Shown here: one piece after another, positions 26,079 through 35,436 of the stretch
Layout of the letters: every line of letters begins with the position of its first letter
Numbering within the stretch: position 1 is the stretch's first letter
Assembly: GCF_005870025.1 (NCBI RefSeq)
Contig: NZ_VATA01000037.1
Coordinates: forward strand, 1 to 64,000
Direction: 5' to 3'
DNA from: Poseidonocella sp. HB161398
Lineage (GTDB): Bacteria > Pseudomonadota > Alphaproteobacteria > Rhodobacterales > Rhodobacteraceae
Length of the DNA: 64,000 nt
The notes under the pieces: generated by a model
Seen by the model: only the letters and a program-made list of their open reading frames with translations
Told to the model about the DNA's origin: nothing
Databases searched by the model: none
Made by a program: the position numbers and the translations under genes

Positions 26079-26935
26079 GGGATGTCCTCCATGGACGGGA
26101 CGGCCAGGGGGCCGGTTTCCGGGGCAAGCGCGCGGGCGAGCGCGCCGAACAGGGCATGGGCGGCGGCGGGCAGCGGCGGCAGCGCAAGGCCGTCCAGATG
26201 CGTGACCGGCGAGGCCAGCCGCAGCGAATTGGTGACGAGAAGCGCCTCGGCCTGCAGCAGCTCCGCCGGATCGACGGCGCGCTCCTCGGCGGCGAGCCCC
26301 GCTTCGGGCGCAAGCGACAGCAGCTCGGCGCGCAGGATGCCGGGCAGGATGCCCTCGCTGACCGGCGGCGTGACCAGCCGGCCGCCGGCGATCATCACCA
26401 GGTTGCCGATGCCGGTGCAGGCGGCATTGCCGCGGGTGTTGAGGAAAAGCGGCTCGTCAGCGCCGGCCGCCCGCGCGGCCTCGGTGGCGAGGACCGCGTC
26501 GAGATAGCCGGTCGTCTTCAGCCGGGCGGCGGGCGAGCTGTCGTTGCGGCGGATCAGGGCGGTGGCGAGGCGCACCGGCGCGAAGGGCGCGGGCAGGCCC
26601 TCGGAGGCGCTGGCGAAGATCCGCGGGCGCGGCGCGGGCGGCGGCGCGACCCCGCGCGGGCCGGAGCCTCGGGTCACGGTCAGCCGCACCGAGCCCCGGC
26701 CGATCCCGGCGCAGACGGCCGCCCAGGCGGTCCCGGCCGCGGAGCGGTCGAAGGGCATGCCGAGCGCGGCGCAGCCCGCCGCCAGCCGGTCGAGATGCGC
26801 GGCCCCGCGCACCACCCGCCCGTCGGCCACCATGGCGGTGTCGAAGAGCCCGTCGCCCAGCAGCAGCCCGCGATCGGTCAGGTCGAAGGGCGCCTCCGGC
26901 CCGTCGAGCAGCCTGCCCTCAGCCCACCAGCGCAT
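26075..26935 (-). CDS. pabC: Aminodeoxychorismate lyase (class IV aminotransferase fold)
   Basis: A 286-residue PLP enzyme: DRGLLLGDGLFDTAMV near the N-terminus, LKTTGYLDAVLAT with the Schiff-base Lys, NTRGNAACTGIGN and PPVSEGILPGILR (phosphate-binding turn). It makes p-aminobenzoate from aminodeoxychorismate. The ATG at 26935 lies behind a ribosome site (GGAGG) inside the end of pabA; in-frame ATGs at 26947 and 26965 are possible. The family also includes branched-chain and D-amino acid aminotransferases, but position after pabB-pabA fixes the role. Confidence 0.87.
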   Translation of the reverse strand: MRWWAEGRLLDGPEAPFDLTDRGLLLGDGLFDTAMVADGRVVRGAAHLDRLAAGCAALGMPFDRSAAGTAWAAVCAGIGRGSVRLTVTRGSGPRGVAPPPAPRPRIFASASEGLPAPFAPVRLATALIRRNDSSPAARLKTTGYLDAVLATEAARAAGADEPLFLNTRGNAACTGIGNLVMIAGGRLVTPPVSEGILPGILRAELLSLAPEAGLAAEERAVDPAELLQAEALLVTNSLRLASPVTHLDGLALPPLPAAAHALFGALARALAPETGPLAVPSMEDIP

Positions 26936-27515
26936 CGGCGCCTCCATTGGCCAGGGCCAGCACATTGCCGATCATCCGGTGGCCATGCTCGGAGAGGATG
27001 GATTCGGGGTGGAACTGGATGCCGAAGGTCGGGTGGCTGCGATGCGCCAGCGCCATGACCTCGCCCGCTTCCGAGCGCGCGGTGATCCGCAGCGCGGCCT
27101 CCATCTGCGGCGTCGGCGCGACGATCAGCGAATGGTAGCGGCCGACGCGCACCCGTCCGGGCAGGCCCTCGAACGGGCCGGTGCCGTCATGTTCGATGGC
27201 CGAGGCGCGGCCATGCATCGGCTCGGCCGCGCGGGTGATCCCGCCGCCGAAGACCGCGCCGATGCACTGATGGCCGAGGCAGACGCCGAGGATCGGCAGC
27301 CGGCCGGAGAATTCGCGGATCGCCGCCATCGACACGCCGGCCTCCTCGGGGCGGCCCGGCCCGGGCGAGACGACCAGCGCGGCGGGCGCCAGCGCGGCGA
27401 TCTCCCGGAGCGTGATCCCGTCGCTCTTCACCACATGCGGCGCATGGCCCAGCTCCGCGCAATAGCGCGCCACGTTGTGGGTGAAGCTGTCATGGTTGTC
27501 GAGGATCAGGATCAT
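26919..27515 (-). CDS. pabA: Aminodeoxychorismate synthase, glutamine amidotransferase subunit
   Basis: A 198-residue class I glutamine amidotransferase. It starts MILILDNHDSFTHN, has the catalytic Cys in GVCLGHQCIG and the His/Glu pair in FGIQFHPESI. It supplies ammonia to PabB. The TrpG family is nearly identical; context with pabB, pabC and folBK favours PabA, though it may serve both. The start overlaps pabB by 4 bp, the end overlaps pabC by 17 bp. Confidence 0.9.
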   Translation of the reverse strand: MILILDNHDSFTHNVARYCAELGHAPHVVKSDGITLREIAALAPAALVVSPGPGRPEEAGVSMAAIREFSGRLPILGVCLGHQCIGAVFGGGITRAAEPMHGRASAIEHDGTGPFEGLPGRVRVGRYHSLIVAPTPQMEAALRITARSEAGEVMALAHRSHPTFGIQFHPESILSEHGHRMIGNVLALANGGADALVG

Positions 27516-28891
27516 GCCGGGTCCGGGGCGAAGGGCGCAAACGCGTCGAAGATACGGGCCGCCTTGTCCAGAGTCTCGGAATATTCCGACATTCCCTCGG
27601 ACAGGAGCGTCACCCCGCCCCCGGCCTGGACCACCGCTTCGCCGCCGCGGATCATCACCGTGCGGATCGGGATGTTCAGATCCATGTCGCCGTCGAAGCC
27701 CAGATAGCCGATCGCGCCGCAATAGACGCCGCGGTCGCGGCCCTCGATCGCGCGGATGATCTGCATCGCCCGCTCTTTCGGCGCGCCGGTGATCGATCCG
27801 CCGGGGAAGGTCGCGGCGATCAGCGACACCGCATCCTCGCCCGCGGCCAGCCGGCCCGTGACGGCGGAGGTCAGGTGGTGCACCGAGGCGTAGCTCTCGA
27901 CCGTGCAGAGCTCGGGCACCTCGACCGTGCCGGGACGGCAGACGCGGGAGATGTCGTTGCGCATCAGGTCGACGATCATCACGTTCTCGGCGCGGTCCTT
28001 CTCGGAGGCCGCCAGCTGCAGGGCGGCGGCGCGGTCGCGTTCCGGGTCGGGATGGCGCGGCAGCGTGCCCTTGATCGGCCGCGCCTCCACCTTGCCGCGG
28101 CGCAGCTCCAGGTAGCGTTCGGGCGAGGCCGAGAGGATCGCCTGCTCCCCGTCCGAAAGCCAGGCGGCGAAGGGCGCGGGATTGGCGCGGCGCAGCGCGG
28201 CATAGAGCGCCCAGGGATCGCCCGAGAAATCCGCGCGGAAGGCCTGGGAGATATTCGCCTGGTAGATGTCGCCGTCGCGGATATGCGCGCGCACCCGCTC
28301 GACCGCGGCGGCATAGCCCGGCCCGTCGAAATCCGAGGACCAGGGACCGAGCGCGGCCGGGCCCGGTTCGGCCGGCGGCTGTTCCAGCAGATCGCGGAGC
28401 CGGTCCTGCAGCGCCTGCGGATCGCGCCCGCCCGTATCGGAGGCTATGGCGAAGGCCCGGCCCTCGGCGCGGTCGAAGACCAGCACCAGGTCGTAGAAGC
28501 CGAAGGAGAGCCCGCCCGCGCGGCCGCCGTCGCGGAATTCGTAGTCGATATGTCCGATCGCGCCGCCGGCGAAGGGCAGCCCGGGCACCGGCGCCATGCG
28601 GCAGTCCGCGAGCCGCGCGCGCAGCGCCTCGAGCGGCGGGAGCTCTTCCGGCGCGCCGTTCCAGGCGGCCTGGCCCGCGCTGGCGGCGAAGCGGCCGAAG
28701 GGCTCGATCCCGATGATGCTCCAGCGGCCGAGCGCGCCATGGTCCCCGCCCGAGTCGAGGAAGGCGAAGCCCGCGCAGCGGCAGAGCCGGCAGGCCGCGT
28801 CCCAGGGCGGCAGCCCGCCCAGATCCCGGATCGCGGGCGGCGTTCCGGCCCCGTCGGGGCCGCGGTCGGACAGGCGGGTCGTGGCGGTCAT
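27512..28891 (-). CDS. pabB: Aminodeoxychorismate synthase component I
   Basis: A 459-residue chorismate-binding enzyme. The C-terminal two thirds carry the family motifs (YQANISQAFRADFSGDPW, then RPIKGTLPRHPD with the catalytic Lys typical of PabB, ENVMIVDLMRNDISRV and FPGGSITGAPKERAM). It converts chorismate and ammonia to aminodeoxychorismate. The PIKGT motif favours PabB over TrpE (PIAGT). First gene of the pabB-pabA-pabC-folBK operon. The 260 bp upstream, shared with the divergent dipeptidase gene, contain no gene. Confidence 0.92.
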   Translation of the reverse strand: MTATTRLSDRGPDGAGTPPAIRDLGGLPPWDAACRLCRCAGFAFLDSGGDHGALGRWSIIGIEPFGRFAASAGQAAWNGAPEELPPLEALRARLADCRMAPVPGLPFAGGAIGHIDYEFRDGGRAGGLSFGFYDLVLVFDRAEGRAFAIASDTGGRDPQALQDRLRDLLEQPPAEPGPAALGPWSSDFDGPGYAAAVERVRAHIRDGDIYQANISQAFRADFSGDPWALYAALRRANPAPFAAWLSDGEQAILSASPERYLELRRGKVEARPIKGTLPRHPDPERDRAAALQLAASEKDRAENVMIVDLMRNDISRVCRPGTVEVPELCTVESYASVHHLTSAVTGRLAAGEDAVSLIAATFPGGSITGAPKERAMQIIRAIEGRDRGVYCGAIGYLGFDGDMDLNIPIRTVMIRGGEAVVQAGGGVTLLSEGMSEYSETLDKAARIFDAFAPFAPDPA

Positions 28892-29151
28892 GGCAGCGGC
28901 TCTTAGGGCGGAACCGCGCAGGGATCAAATGCCGGCTGCCCCTGCGTCGAGGAATTGATCGCGATTCAGGGCGGAATTCCGCTCCGCGCCGCCTGCGGGG
29001 CTCCTGCGGGGCGGCACGGCCCTGCCGGCGTTCGCACTGTGCCTGCATTTTCGGCGCGCCGTCGGGGCAAGTCGTTCACACGTCAACATTTTCCTTCCCC
29101 CCGCGGATTCGGCTCTGCTAGCCTTCCGGGGACACTGCCGACGGAGCTCCC

Positions 29152-30210
29152 TTGCAATCCCTCCTTCCCCCCGTTTTCGACGGTCACAACGATGTTCTGA
29201 CCAAGCTGCTCCCCTATGGCCCCGCGCTTGCCGCAGAGCGCTTTGCCCAGGGCTGCGAGGGCGCCATCGACCTGCCAAAGGCGCAGGCCGGCGGGTTCGG
29301 CGGCGGATTCTTCGCCATCTGGATCGCCTCGCCCTCGGATCCGGCGCTGAAATTCGACCAGATGACGCGCGACAGCTATGCGATGCCGCTGCCCGCCCCG
29401 GTGCCCTACGACCACGCCGTCCCCGCCGCCGAGGCCGAGATCGCCGTGCTGGAGGCGCTGGAGGCCGCTGGCACGCTGGCGATCTGCCGCAGCGTGGCCG
29501 AGATCCGCGCGGCCATGGCAGCGGGAAAGATCGCCGCGATCTTCCATATCGAGGGCGCCGAGGCGATCGGCCCGGATCTGGAGGAGCTCGACGCGCTCTA
29601 CGCCCGCGGGCTGCGCTCGCTCGGCCCGGTCTGGAGCCGCCCGACGATCTTCGGCCATGGCGTGCCGTTCCGCTTCCCCTCCTCGCCCGATACCGGCGAG
29701 GGGCTGACCGAAGCGGGCGCGCGGCTGGTCCGCCGCTGCAACGAGCTGGGCATCATGATCGACCTGTCGCATCTCAACGCGAAGGGCGTCGAGGATGTCG
29801 CGCGGATCTCGGACGCGCCGCTGGTCGCCAGCCATTCGAACGCCCATGCGATCTGCCCGCACAGCCGCAACCTGACCGACGACCAGCTGAAGATGATCGC
29901 GGAAAGCGACGGCATGGTCGGGCTGAACCTGGCCGCCGCCTTCCTGCGCGAGGACGGCAAGATGATCGCCGATGTGCCGGTGGAGACCTGCCTGCGCCAT
30001 CTCGACCACCTGATGGGGATCCTCGGCGAGGACCGGGTGGGCATCGGCTCGGACTATGACGGGGCGGTGGTGCCCGAGGCGCTGACGACGCTGGCCGATC
30101 TGCCGGTGCTGCGCCAGGCGATGGCCGATCACGGATACGGCGCGGAGCTGACCGAGAAGCTCTGCCAAGGAAACTGGCTGCGGGTGCTGGAAAAAACCTG
30201 GGGGGCATGA
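29152..30210 (+). CDS. Membrane dipeptidase (peptidase family M19)
   Basis: A 352-residue renal-dipeptidase family zinc enzyme. Metal ligands are seen in FDGHNDVL (HxD), in FHIEGAEAIG (Glu), and the His residues of SHLNAK and SHSNAHAIC; RNLTDDQLKMIAESDGMVGLN and GSDYDGA are further signatures. There is no signal peptide, so it probably cleaves dipeptides in the cytoplasm. The start is TTG at 29152 behind ACGGAG, since no ATG precedes the FDGHND block. It lies 40 bp before a dipeptide ABC operon, which would supply its substrates. Confidence 0.87.
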   Translation: MQSLLPPVFDGHNDVLTKLLPYGPALAAERFAQGCEGAIDLPKAQAGGFGGGFFAIWIASPSDPALKFDQMTRDSYAMPLPAPVPYDHAVPAAEAEIAVLEALEAAGTLAICRSVAEIRAAMAAGKIAAIFHIEGAEAIGPDLEELDALYARGLRSLGPVWSRPTIFGHGVPFRFPSSPDTGEGLTEAGARLVRRCNELGIMIDLSHLNAKGVEDVARISDAPLVASHSNAHAICPHSRNLTDDQLKMIAESDGMVGLNLAAAFLREDGKMIADVPVETCLRHLDHLMGILGEDRVGIGSDYDGAVVPEALTTLADLPVLRQAMADHGYGAELTEKLCQGNWLRVLEKTWGA

Positions 30211-30250
30211 CCCGCGCGACGCCGCCCCGGAGCGACAGAGAGGAAATTTG

Positions 30251-31852
30251 ATGAGTGCTTTCAGCCGCCTTATGGCAAGCGCCGCCCTGGGGGCCGCGGT
30301 CCTCGCGGCCGGGCTTCCCGCCGCGATGGCGGAGACGCCGCCAAACATGCTGGTGATCGCCAACCGGATCGACGACATCACCTCGCTCGACCCGGCGGAG
30401 AGCTTCGAATTCTCGGGCGCCGACGTGATCCGCAACATGTACCTGAAGCTGGTCAATCTCGACCCGATGGACATGTCCGCGGGCTACCAGCCGGAGATCG
30501 CGGAAAGCTGGGACGTCTCCGAGGACGGCAGGACCGTCACCTTCAATATCCGCAGCGGCCTGAGCTTCGCCTCGGGCAATCCGGTGACCGCCGATGACGT
30601 GGTCTACAGCCTGCGCCGCGCGGTCCTGCTGAACAAGACGCCGAGCTTCATCCTGACCCAGTTCGGCTTCACCGCCGAGAATGTCGAGGAGACGATCACC
30701 GGCGCGGACGGCACGGTCTCGATCACCACCGACAAGCCCTATGCGATCTCCTTCGTGCTGAACTGCCTGACCGCCACGATCGGCGCCATCGTCGACAGCA
30801 AGCTGGTGATGGAGCACGAGGCCGACGGCGACATGGGCAACACCTGGCTGAAGACCAACTCGGCCGGCGGCGGCGCCTATACCCTGGCCGCCTGGCAGCC
30901 GAACGAAAACGTCACGCTGAACGCCAATCCCGGCTTCTACAAGGGCGAGCCGGCGATGAAGCGGGTGATCGTCCGCCATGTCCAGGAAAGCGCCAGCCAG
31001 CGGCTGATGCTGGAGCGCGGCGACATTGACGTGGCACGCAACCTCAACCCCGAGGACATCGCGGGCATCTCGGGCGAAGAGGGCATCCGCATCGACGAGG
31101 AGCTGGGCGGCCAGCTGATGTACCTGTCCTTCAACCAGGACAATCCCGAACTCGCCAAGCCCGAAGTGCGCGAGGCGATGAAGTACCTGATCGACTATGC
31201 CGGGATGGCGGACTCCTTCCTCAAGGGCCAGTGGGCGGTGCAGCAGAACTTCCTGCCGCTGACCTTCCTCGGCGCGGTCGACGAGAACCCGTTCAGCCTC
31301 GACATCGAGAAGGCCAAGGCGCTGCTGGCCGAGGCGGGCGTGCCCGAGGGCTTCACCATCGAAGCCGGCGTGCGCGAGGCGCAGGAGCGCATCGAGATCG
31401 CCCAGAGCTTCCAGAACGCGCTGGCCCAGGTCGGCATCAAGCTCGACATCACCGTCGGCACCGCGGCGCAGATCCTCGGCCGCTACCGGGCGCGCGACCT
31501 CGATGTCTATGTCGGCACCTGGGGCCCGGACTATCCCGACCCGCATACCAACGCCTCCACCTTCGCCTGGAACCCCGACAATTCGGTGGAAGCCGGGGCG
31601 ACCGGCATCCTGGCCTGGCGCAACGCCTGGGATCCGGGCGCGCTGACCGCGCAGGTCGATGCCGCGGTGATCGAGAACGACACCGAGAAGCGGGTCGAGA
31701 TGTACCACGAGATCCAGGCCGAATTCCGCGACACCTCGCCCTTCGCCATCCTGTTCCAGCAGGCGCGGCAGACGGCGGTGCGCGACAATGTCGAGAACCT
31801 CAATCTCGGCGACGCGATCAGCTCCGCGGCCTACTGGCCCGTCACCAAGTAA
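30251..31852 (+). CDS. Peptide ABC transporter, substrate-binding protein
   Basis: A 533-residue SBP_bac_5 (DppA/OppA) family periplasmic protein. The signal peptide ends near AMAET; family regions are DITSLDPAESFEF, YQPEIAESWDVSEDGRTVTF and VRHVQESASQRLMLERGDID. The ATG at 30251 follows GAGAGGAAA; an in-frame TTG precedes it by one codon. Probably binds dipeptides or related small solutes for the permeases that follow (TAATG overlap). Exact ligand unknown. Confidence 0.9.
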   Translation: MSAFSRLMASAALGAAVLAAGLPAAMAETPPNMLVIANRIDDITSLDPAESFEFSGADVIRNMYLKLVNLDPMDMSAGYQPEIAESWDVSEDGRTVTFNIRSGLSFASGNPVTADDVVYSLRRAVLLNKTPSFILTQFGFTAENVEETITGADGTVSITTDKPYAISFVLNCLTATIGAIVDSKLVMEHEADGDMGNTWLKTNSAGGGAYTLAAWQPNENVTLNANPGFYKGEPAMKRVIVRHVQESASQRLMLERGDIDVARNLNPEDIAGISGEEGIRIDEELGGQLMYLSFNQDNPELAKPEVREAMKYLIDYAGMADSFLKGQWAVQQNFLPLTFLGAVDENPFSLDIEKAKALLAEAGVPEGFTIEAGVREAQERIEIAQSFQNALAQVGIKLDITVGTAAQILGRYRARDLDVYVGTWGPDYPDPHTNASTFAWNPDNSVEAGATGILAWRNAWDPGALTAQVDAAVIENDTEKRVEMYHEIQAEFRDTSPFAILFQQARQTAVRDNVENLNLGDAISSAAYWPVTK

Positions 31853-32907
31853 TGCCGCGCACCGCGACAACGGGGGGGCGCCTGCCGGCGCCCCTTGCAG
31901 GCTTTCTCGGCCGCGCGCTGGCAACGGCGGGCTCGCTCGCCGTCACCGTGCTGGGGCTGCTCTTCGTCACCTTCATCATCGGCCGGGTGATGCCGATCGA
32001 CCCGGTCCTCGCCGTGGTCGGCGAGCGCGGCTCGCCCGAGGTCTATGCCGCCGCCCGCGAGGCGCTGGGGCTCGACGAGCCGCTGCCGGTGCAGTTCTGG
32101 TACTACCTGCGCGAGGTCGCCCAGGGCGATTTCGGCACCAGCCTGCTGACCGCACGGCCGGTCGTCGACGACATCGCCCGGGTCTTCCCCGCGACGCTGG
32201 AGCTGGCGACGCTAGGCGTCCTGATCGGCGTGCTCTTCGGCGTGCCGCTCGGCGTGCTGGCGGCGATCAACCGCGGCCGCTGGATCGACCAGGTCGCGCG
32301 GCTGGTGGCGCTTGTCGGCTATTCGATGCCGATCTTCTGGCTGGGGCTGATCGGGCTCCTGGTCTTCTACGGCATCCTCGGCTGGGTCGGCGGACCCGGG
32401 CGGCTCGACGTCTTCTATGACGGGCTGGTGCCCAGCGTGACCGGCATGATCCTGGTCGATTCCGCGCTGGCGGGCGACTGGATGGTCTTCGGAAACGCGC
32501 TGTCGCACATCATCCTGCCCGCCTCGCTGCTGGGCTATTTCTCGCTGGCCTATATCAGCCGCATGACCCGCAGCTTCATGCTGGAGGCGCTGTCGGCCGA
32601 GTACATCACCACCGCCCGCGTCAAGGGCATGAGCGAATGGCGCGTGGTCTGGGTCCATGCCTTCCGCAATATCCGCGTGCAGCTCCTGACCGTGATCGTG
32701 CTGAGCTACGCCAACCTCCTGGAGGGATCGGTGCTGACCGAGATCATCTTCTCCTGGCCGGGCATCGGCTTCTACATCACCAACGCGCTGCTTGCCGCCG
32801 ACATGAACGCGGTGCTGGGCGGGACGGTCGTGGTGGGGACGATCTTCATCATCCTCAACATGCTCAGCGACCTGCTCTACAAGGTCTTCGACCCGAGGGC
32901 GCGATGA
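31852..32907 (+). CDS. Peptide ABC transporter permease 1 (DppB-like)
   Basis: A 351-residue inner-membrane permease with the DppB topology: an N-terminal helix (VTVLGLLFVTFIIGRVMP), a large periplasmic loop (PLPVQFWYYLREVAQGDFGTSL) and the EAA docking loop (YITTARVKGMSEWRVVWVHAFRN). It starts in the stop of the binding-protein gene and overlaps permease 2 by 4 bp. Its extended N-terminal 15 residues are cytoplasmic. Confidence 0.9.
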   Translation: MPRTATTGGRLPAPLAGFLGRALATAGSLAVTVLGLLFVTFIIGRVMPIDPVLAVVGERGSPEVYAAAREALGLDEPLPVQFWYYLREVAQGDFGTSLLTARPVVDDIARVFPATLELATLGVLIGVLFGVPLGVLAAINRGRWIDQVARLVALVGYSMPIFWLGLIGLLVFYGILGWVGGPGRLDVFYDGLVPSVTGMILVDSALAGDWMVFGNALSHIILPASLLGYFSLAYISRMTRSFMLEALSAEYITTARVKGMSEWRVVWVHAFRNIRVQLLTVIVLSYANLLEGSVLTEIIFSWPGIGFYITNALLAADMNAVLGGTVVVGTIFIILNMLSDLLYKVFDPRAR

Positions 32908-33803
32908 GGGAGTGGCTTCTGTCCGACAGTCCCGCCTCGCGGCGGCAGGCGCGGCTGGGCCGGCTCTATGCGGGCTGGCTGACCTTCCGCGAGAACACGC
33001 TGGCGATGGTCGGCCTCGGCATCCTCGTGGCGCTTCTGCTCTGCGCCGCGCTGGCGCCCTGGATCGCGCCGCATGATCCCTATGCCCAGGATCTGGCGAT
33101 GCGGCTGAAGCCGCTCGGCACGCCGGGGCATCTGCTCGGGACCGACAGCCTGGGGCGCGACATCCTCTCGCGGCTGATCTTCGGGTCACGGATCACGCTC
33201 TACATCGTCACGCTGGTGGCGCTGATCGCGCCGGTCGCGGGCCTGCTCGTCGGCACGGTGGCGGGCTATGCCGGGGGCGCCTGGGACGCGGTGCTGATGC
33301 GGATCACCGACATCTTCCTCGCCTTCCCGCGGCTGGTCCTGGCGCTGGCCTTCGTCGCCGCGCTCGGCGCCGGGATCGAGAACGCGGTGCTGGCGATCAG
33401 CCTCACCGCCTGGCCGCCCTATGCCCGCCTCGCCCGGGCCGAGACGCTGACCATCCGCAATTCCGACTTCATCAGCGCCATCCGCCTGCAGGGCGCGGGG
33501 CCGGTGCAGATCATCACCCAGCATATCTGGCCGCTCTGCCTCAGCTCGCTGATCGTCCGCGTCACGCTCGACATGGCGGGGATCATCCTCGCCGCCGCCG
33601 GGCTGGGCTTCCTCGGGCTCGGCGCGCAGCCGCCCTCGCCGGAATGGGGCGCGATGATCTCCGAGGGGCGCCGCTTCATCCTCGACCACTGGTGGGTGGC
33701 CACGGTCCCGGGCCTCGCCATCTTCACCGTGTCGCTGGCCTTCAACCTTCTGGGCGACGGGCTGCGCGACGTGCTCGACCCGAAAACGGGGGGATCGCAA
33801 TGA
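32904..33803 (+). CDS. Peptide ABC transporter permease 2 (DppC-like)
   Basis: A 299-residue DppC-type permease: N-terminal OppC_N segment (FRENTLAMVGLGILVALLLCAAL), LGTDSLGRDILSRLIFGSR, and the EAA loop (DFISAIRLQGAGPVQIITQHIWP). It pairs with the preceding permease. ATGA overlaps on both sides show translational coupling within the operon. Confidence 0.9.
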   Translation: MREWLLSDSPASRRQARLGRLYAGWLTFRENTLAMVGLGILVALLLCAALAPWIAPHDPYAQDLAMRLKPLGTPGHLLGTDSLGRDILSRLIFGSRITLYIVTLVALIAPVAGLLVGTVAGYAGGAWDAVLMRITDIFLAFPRLVLALAFVAALGAGIENAVLAISLTAWPPYARLARAETLTIRNSDFISAIRLQGAGPVQIITQHIWPLCLSSLIVRVTLDMAGIILAAAGLGFLGLGAQPPSPEWGAMISEGRRFILDHWWVATVPGLAIFTVSLAFNLLGDGLRDVLDPKTGGSQ

Positions 33804-34639
33804 GCCTTCTGGACGTGGAGAACCTGCGCGTCTCCTTCGACACCCGCCAGGGCGTGGTGGAGGCGGTGCGCGGCATCTCCTTCACGCTCGGGCAGGAACG
33901 CCTGGGCATCGTCGGCGAGAGCGGCTCGGGCAAGTCGATGACCGGCCGCGCGATCCTGCGCCTGATCCGCCCGCCCGGCCGGGTGGAGGCCGACCGCATG
34001 GCGCTGGAGGGCGAGGAGCTGCAGAGCCTGTCCGAACGCCAGATGCGCAAGGTGCGCGGGCGGCGGATCTCGATGGTGATGCAGGACCCGAAATTCTCGC
34101 TCAACCCGGTGATGACCGTGGGCGAGCAGATCATGGAGGCCTATCTGCTGCATGCCCGCGACAGCCGCCGCGCCGCCCGCCGCAAGGCGCTGGAGATGCT
34201 GGAGGCGGTCGCCATCCGCGACCCCGAGCGGGTGATGAAGGCCTATCCGCACGAGGTCTCGGGCGGGATGGGGCAGCGGATCATGATCGCGATGATGCTG
34301 ATCCCCGATCCGCGCATCCTGATCGCCGACGAGCCGACCTCGGCGCTCGACGTCTCGGTGCAGCGCCGGGTGCTGTCGATCATGGACACCCTGGTGCGCG
34401 AACGCGGCATGGGGCTGATCTTCATCAGCCACGACCTGAACCTGGTGTCGGAATTCTGCGACCGGGTGCTGATCATGTATGCCGGGCGGATCGTCGAGAC
34501 CTGCGAGGCCGCGCGGCTGCACGAGGCGCGCCATCCCTATACCCGCGGGCTGCTGAATTCGCTGCCGCGGCTCGACCAGCCGCAGGACCGGCTGGAGGTG
34601 CTGGCCCGCGATCCCGCCTGGGCCGGAGGAGATGCCTGA
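33800..34639 (+). CDS. Peptide ABC transporter ATPase 1 (DppD-like)
   Basis: A 279-residue ATPase with Walker A GESGSGKS, signature VSGGMGQR and Walker B ILIADEPTSALD, then ISHDL. It is somewhat short: the C-terminal oligopeptide/dipeptide region with the usual four-cysteine cluster found in many DppD proteins is missing. Works with the second ATPase as a heterodimer. The stop overlaps the next start by one base. Confidence 0.9.
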   Translation: MSLLDVENLRVSFDTRQGVVEAVRGISFTLGQERLGIVGESGSGKSMTGRAILRLIRPPGRVEADRMALEGEELQSLSERQMRKVRGRRISMVMQDPKFSLNPVMTVGEQIMEAYLLHARDSRRAARRKALEMLEAVAIRDPERVMKAYPHEVSGGMGQRIMIAMMLIPDPRILIADEPTSALDVSVQRRVLSIMDTLVRERGMGLIFISHDLNLVSEFCDRVLIMYAGRIVETCEAARLHEARHPYTRGLLNSLPRLDQPQDRLEVLARDPAWAGGDA

Positions 34640-35436
34640 TGCTCGATGTCGACGGATTGAACGTCTGGTTCGGCGCCCCCGCGAACCGGGTGAACGCGGT
34701 GCAGCGGGCGAGCTTCTATGTCGAGACCGGCGAGAGCTTCGGCCTGGTCGGCGAAAGCGGCTCGGGCAAGTCGACGATCCTGCGGGCGATCACCGGGCTG
34801 GCGCCCGACTGGTCGGGCCGGGTCGATGTCGACGGCCGCACGATCTACCGCGACCGCCGCGACCGGGACTTCTACAAGACCGTGCAGATGGTCTTCCAGG
34901 ATCCCTATGCCTCGCTGCATCCGCGCCATTCGGTCGACCGGGTGCTCAGCGAGACGCTGAAGCTGCACGGCATGGACCGGATCGAATGGCGGGTGCCGAA
35001 GCTGCTCGACGATGTCGGGCTGGGGGCGAAGTTCCGCTTCCGCTATCCCCACCAGCTGTCGGGCGGGCAGCGCCAGCGCGTCGCCATCGCCCGGGCGCTG
35101 GCGGGCGAGCCGCGGCTCCTGCTGCTCGACGAGCCGACCTCGGCGCTCGATGTCTCGGTCCAGGCCGAGATCCTCAACCTGCTCGCCGATCTGCGCGCCG
35201 AGCGCGGCCTGACCTACGTGATGGTCTCGCACGATCTCGCCGTGGTCGGCCATCTCTGCCAGCGGCTGGCGGTGATGCAGTCGGGCCGGATCGTCGAGAT
35301 GCTGGAGGTGGAGCAGCTGCGCCGCGGCGAGGCGGAGCATGCCTATACCCGTTCGCTGCTGGCCGCCTCGGTGGCAGGCGGGCGGACCGGGACGGAAGGC
35401 GGCGCGGAGCTCAGTCCCGCCGCGACGGGCAGCTGA
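34639..35436 (+). CDS. Peptide ABC transporter ATPase 2 (DppF-like)
   Basis: A 265-residue ATPase: Walker A GESGSGKST, MVFQDPYASLHPRHSV (Q-loop typical of DppF), signature LSGGQRQR and LLLLDEPTSALD. Last gene of the peptide transporter operon. Its 3' end overlaps the convergent TetR gene by 26 bp. Confidence 0.9.
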   Translation: MLDVDGLNVWFGAPANRVNAVQRASFYVETGESFGLVGESGSGKSTILRAITGLAPDWSGRVDVDGRTIYRDRRDRDFYKTVQMVFQDPYASLHPRHSVDRVLSETLKLHGMDRIEWRVPKLLDDVGLGAKFRFRYPHQLSGGQRQRVAIARALAGEPRLLLLDEPTSALDVSVQAEILNLLADLRAERGLTYVMVSHDLAVVGHLCQRLAVMQSGRIVEMLEVEQLRRGEAEHAYTRSLLAASVAGGRTGTEGGAELSPAATGS

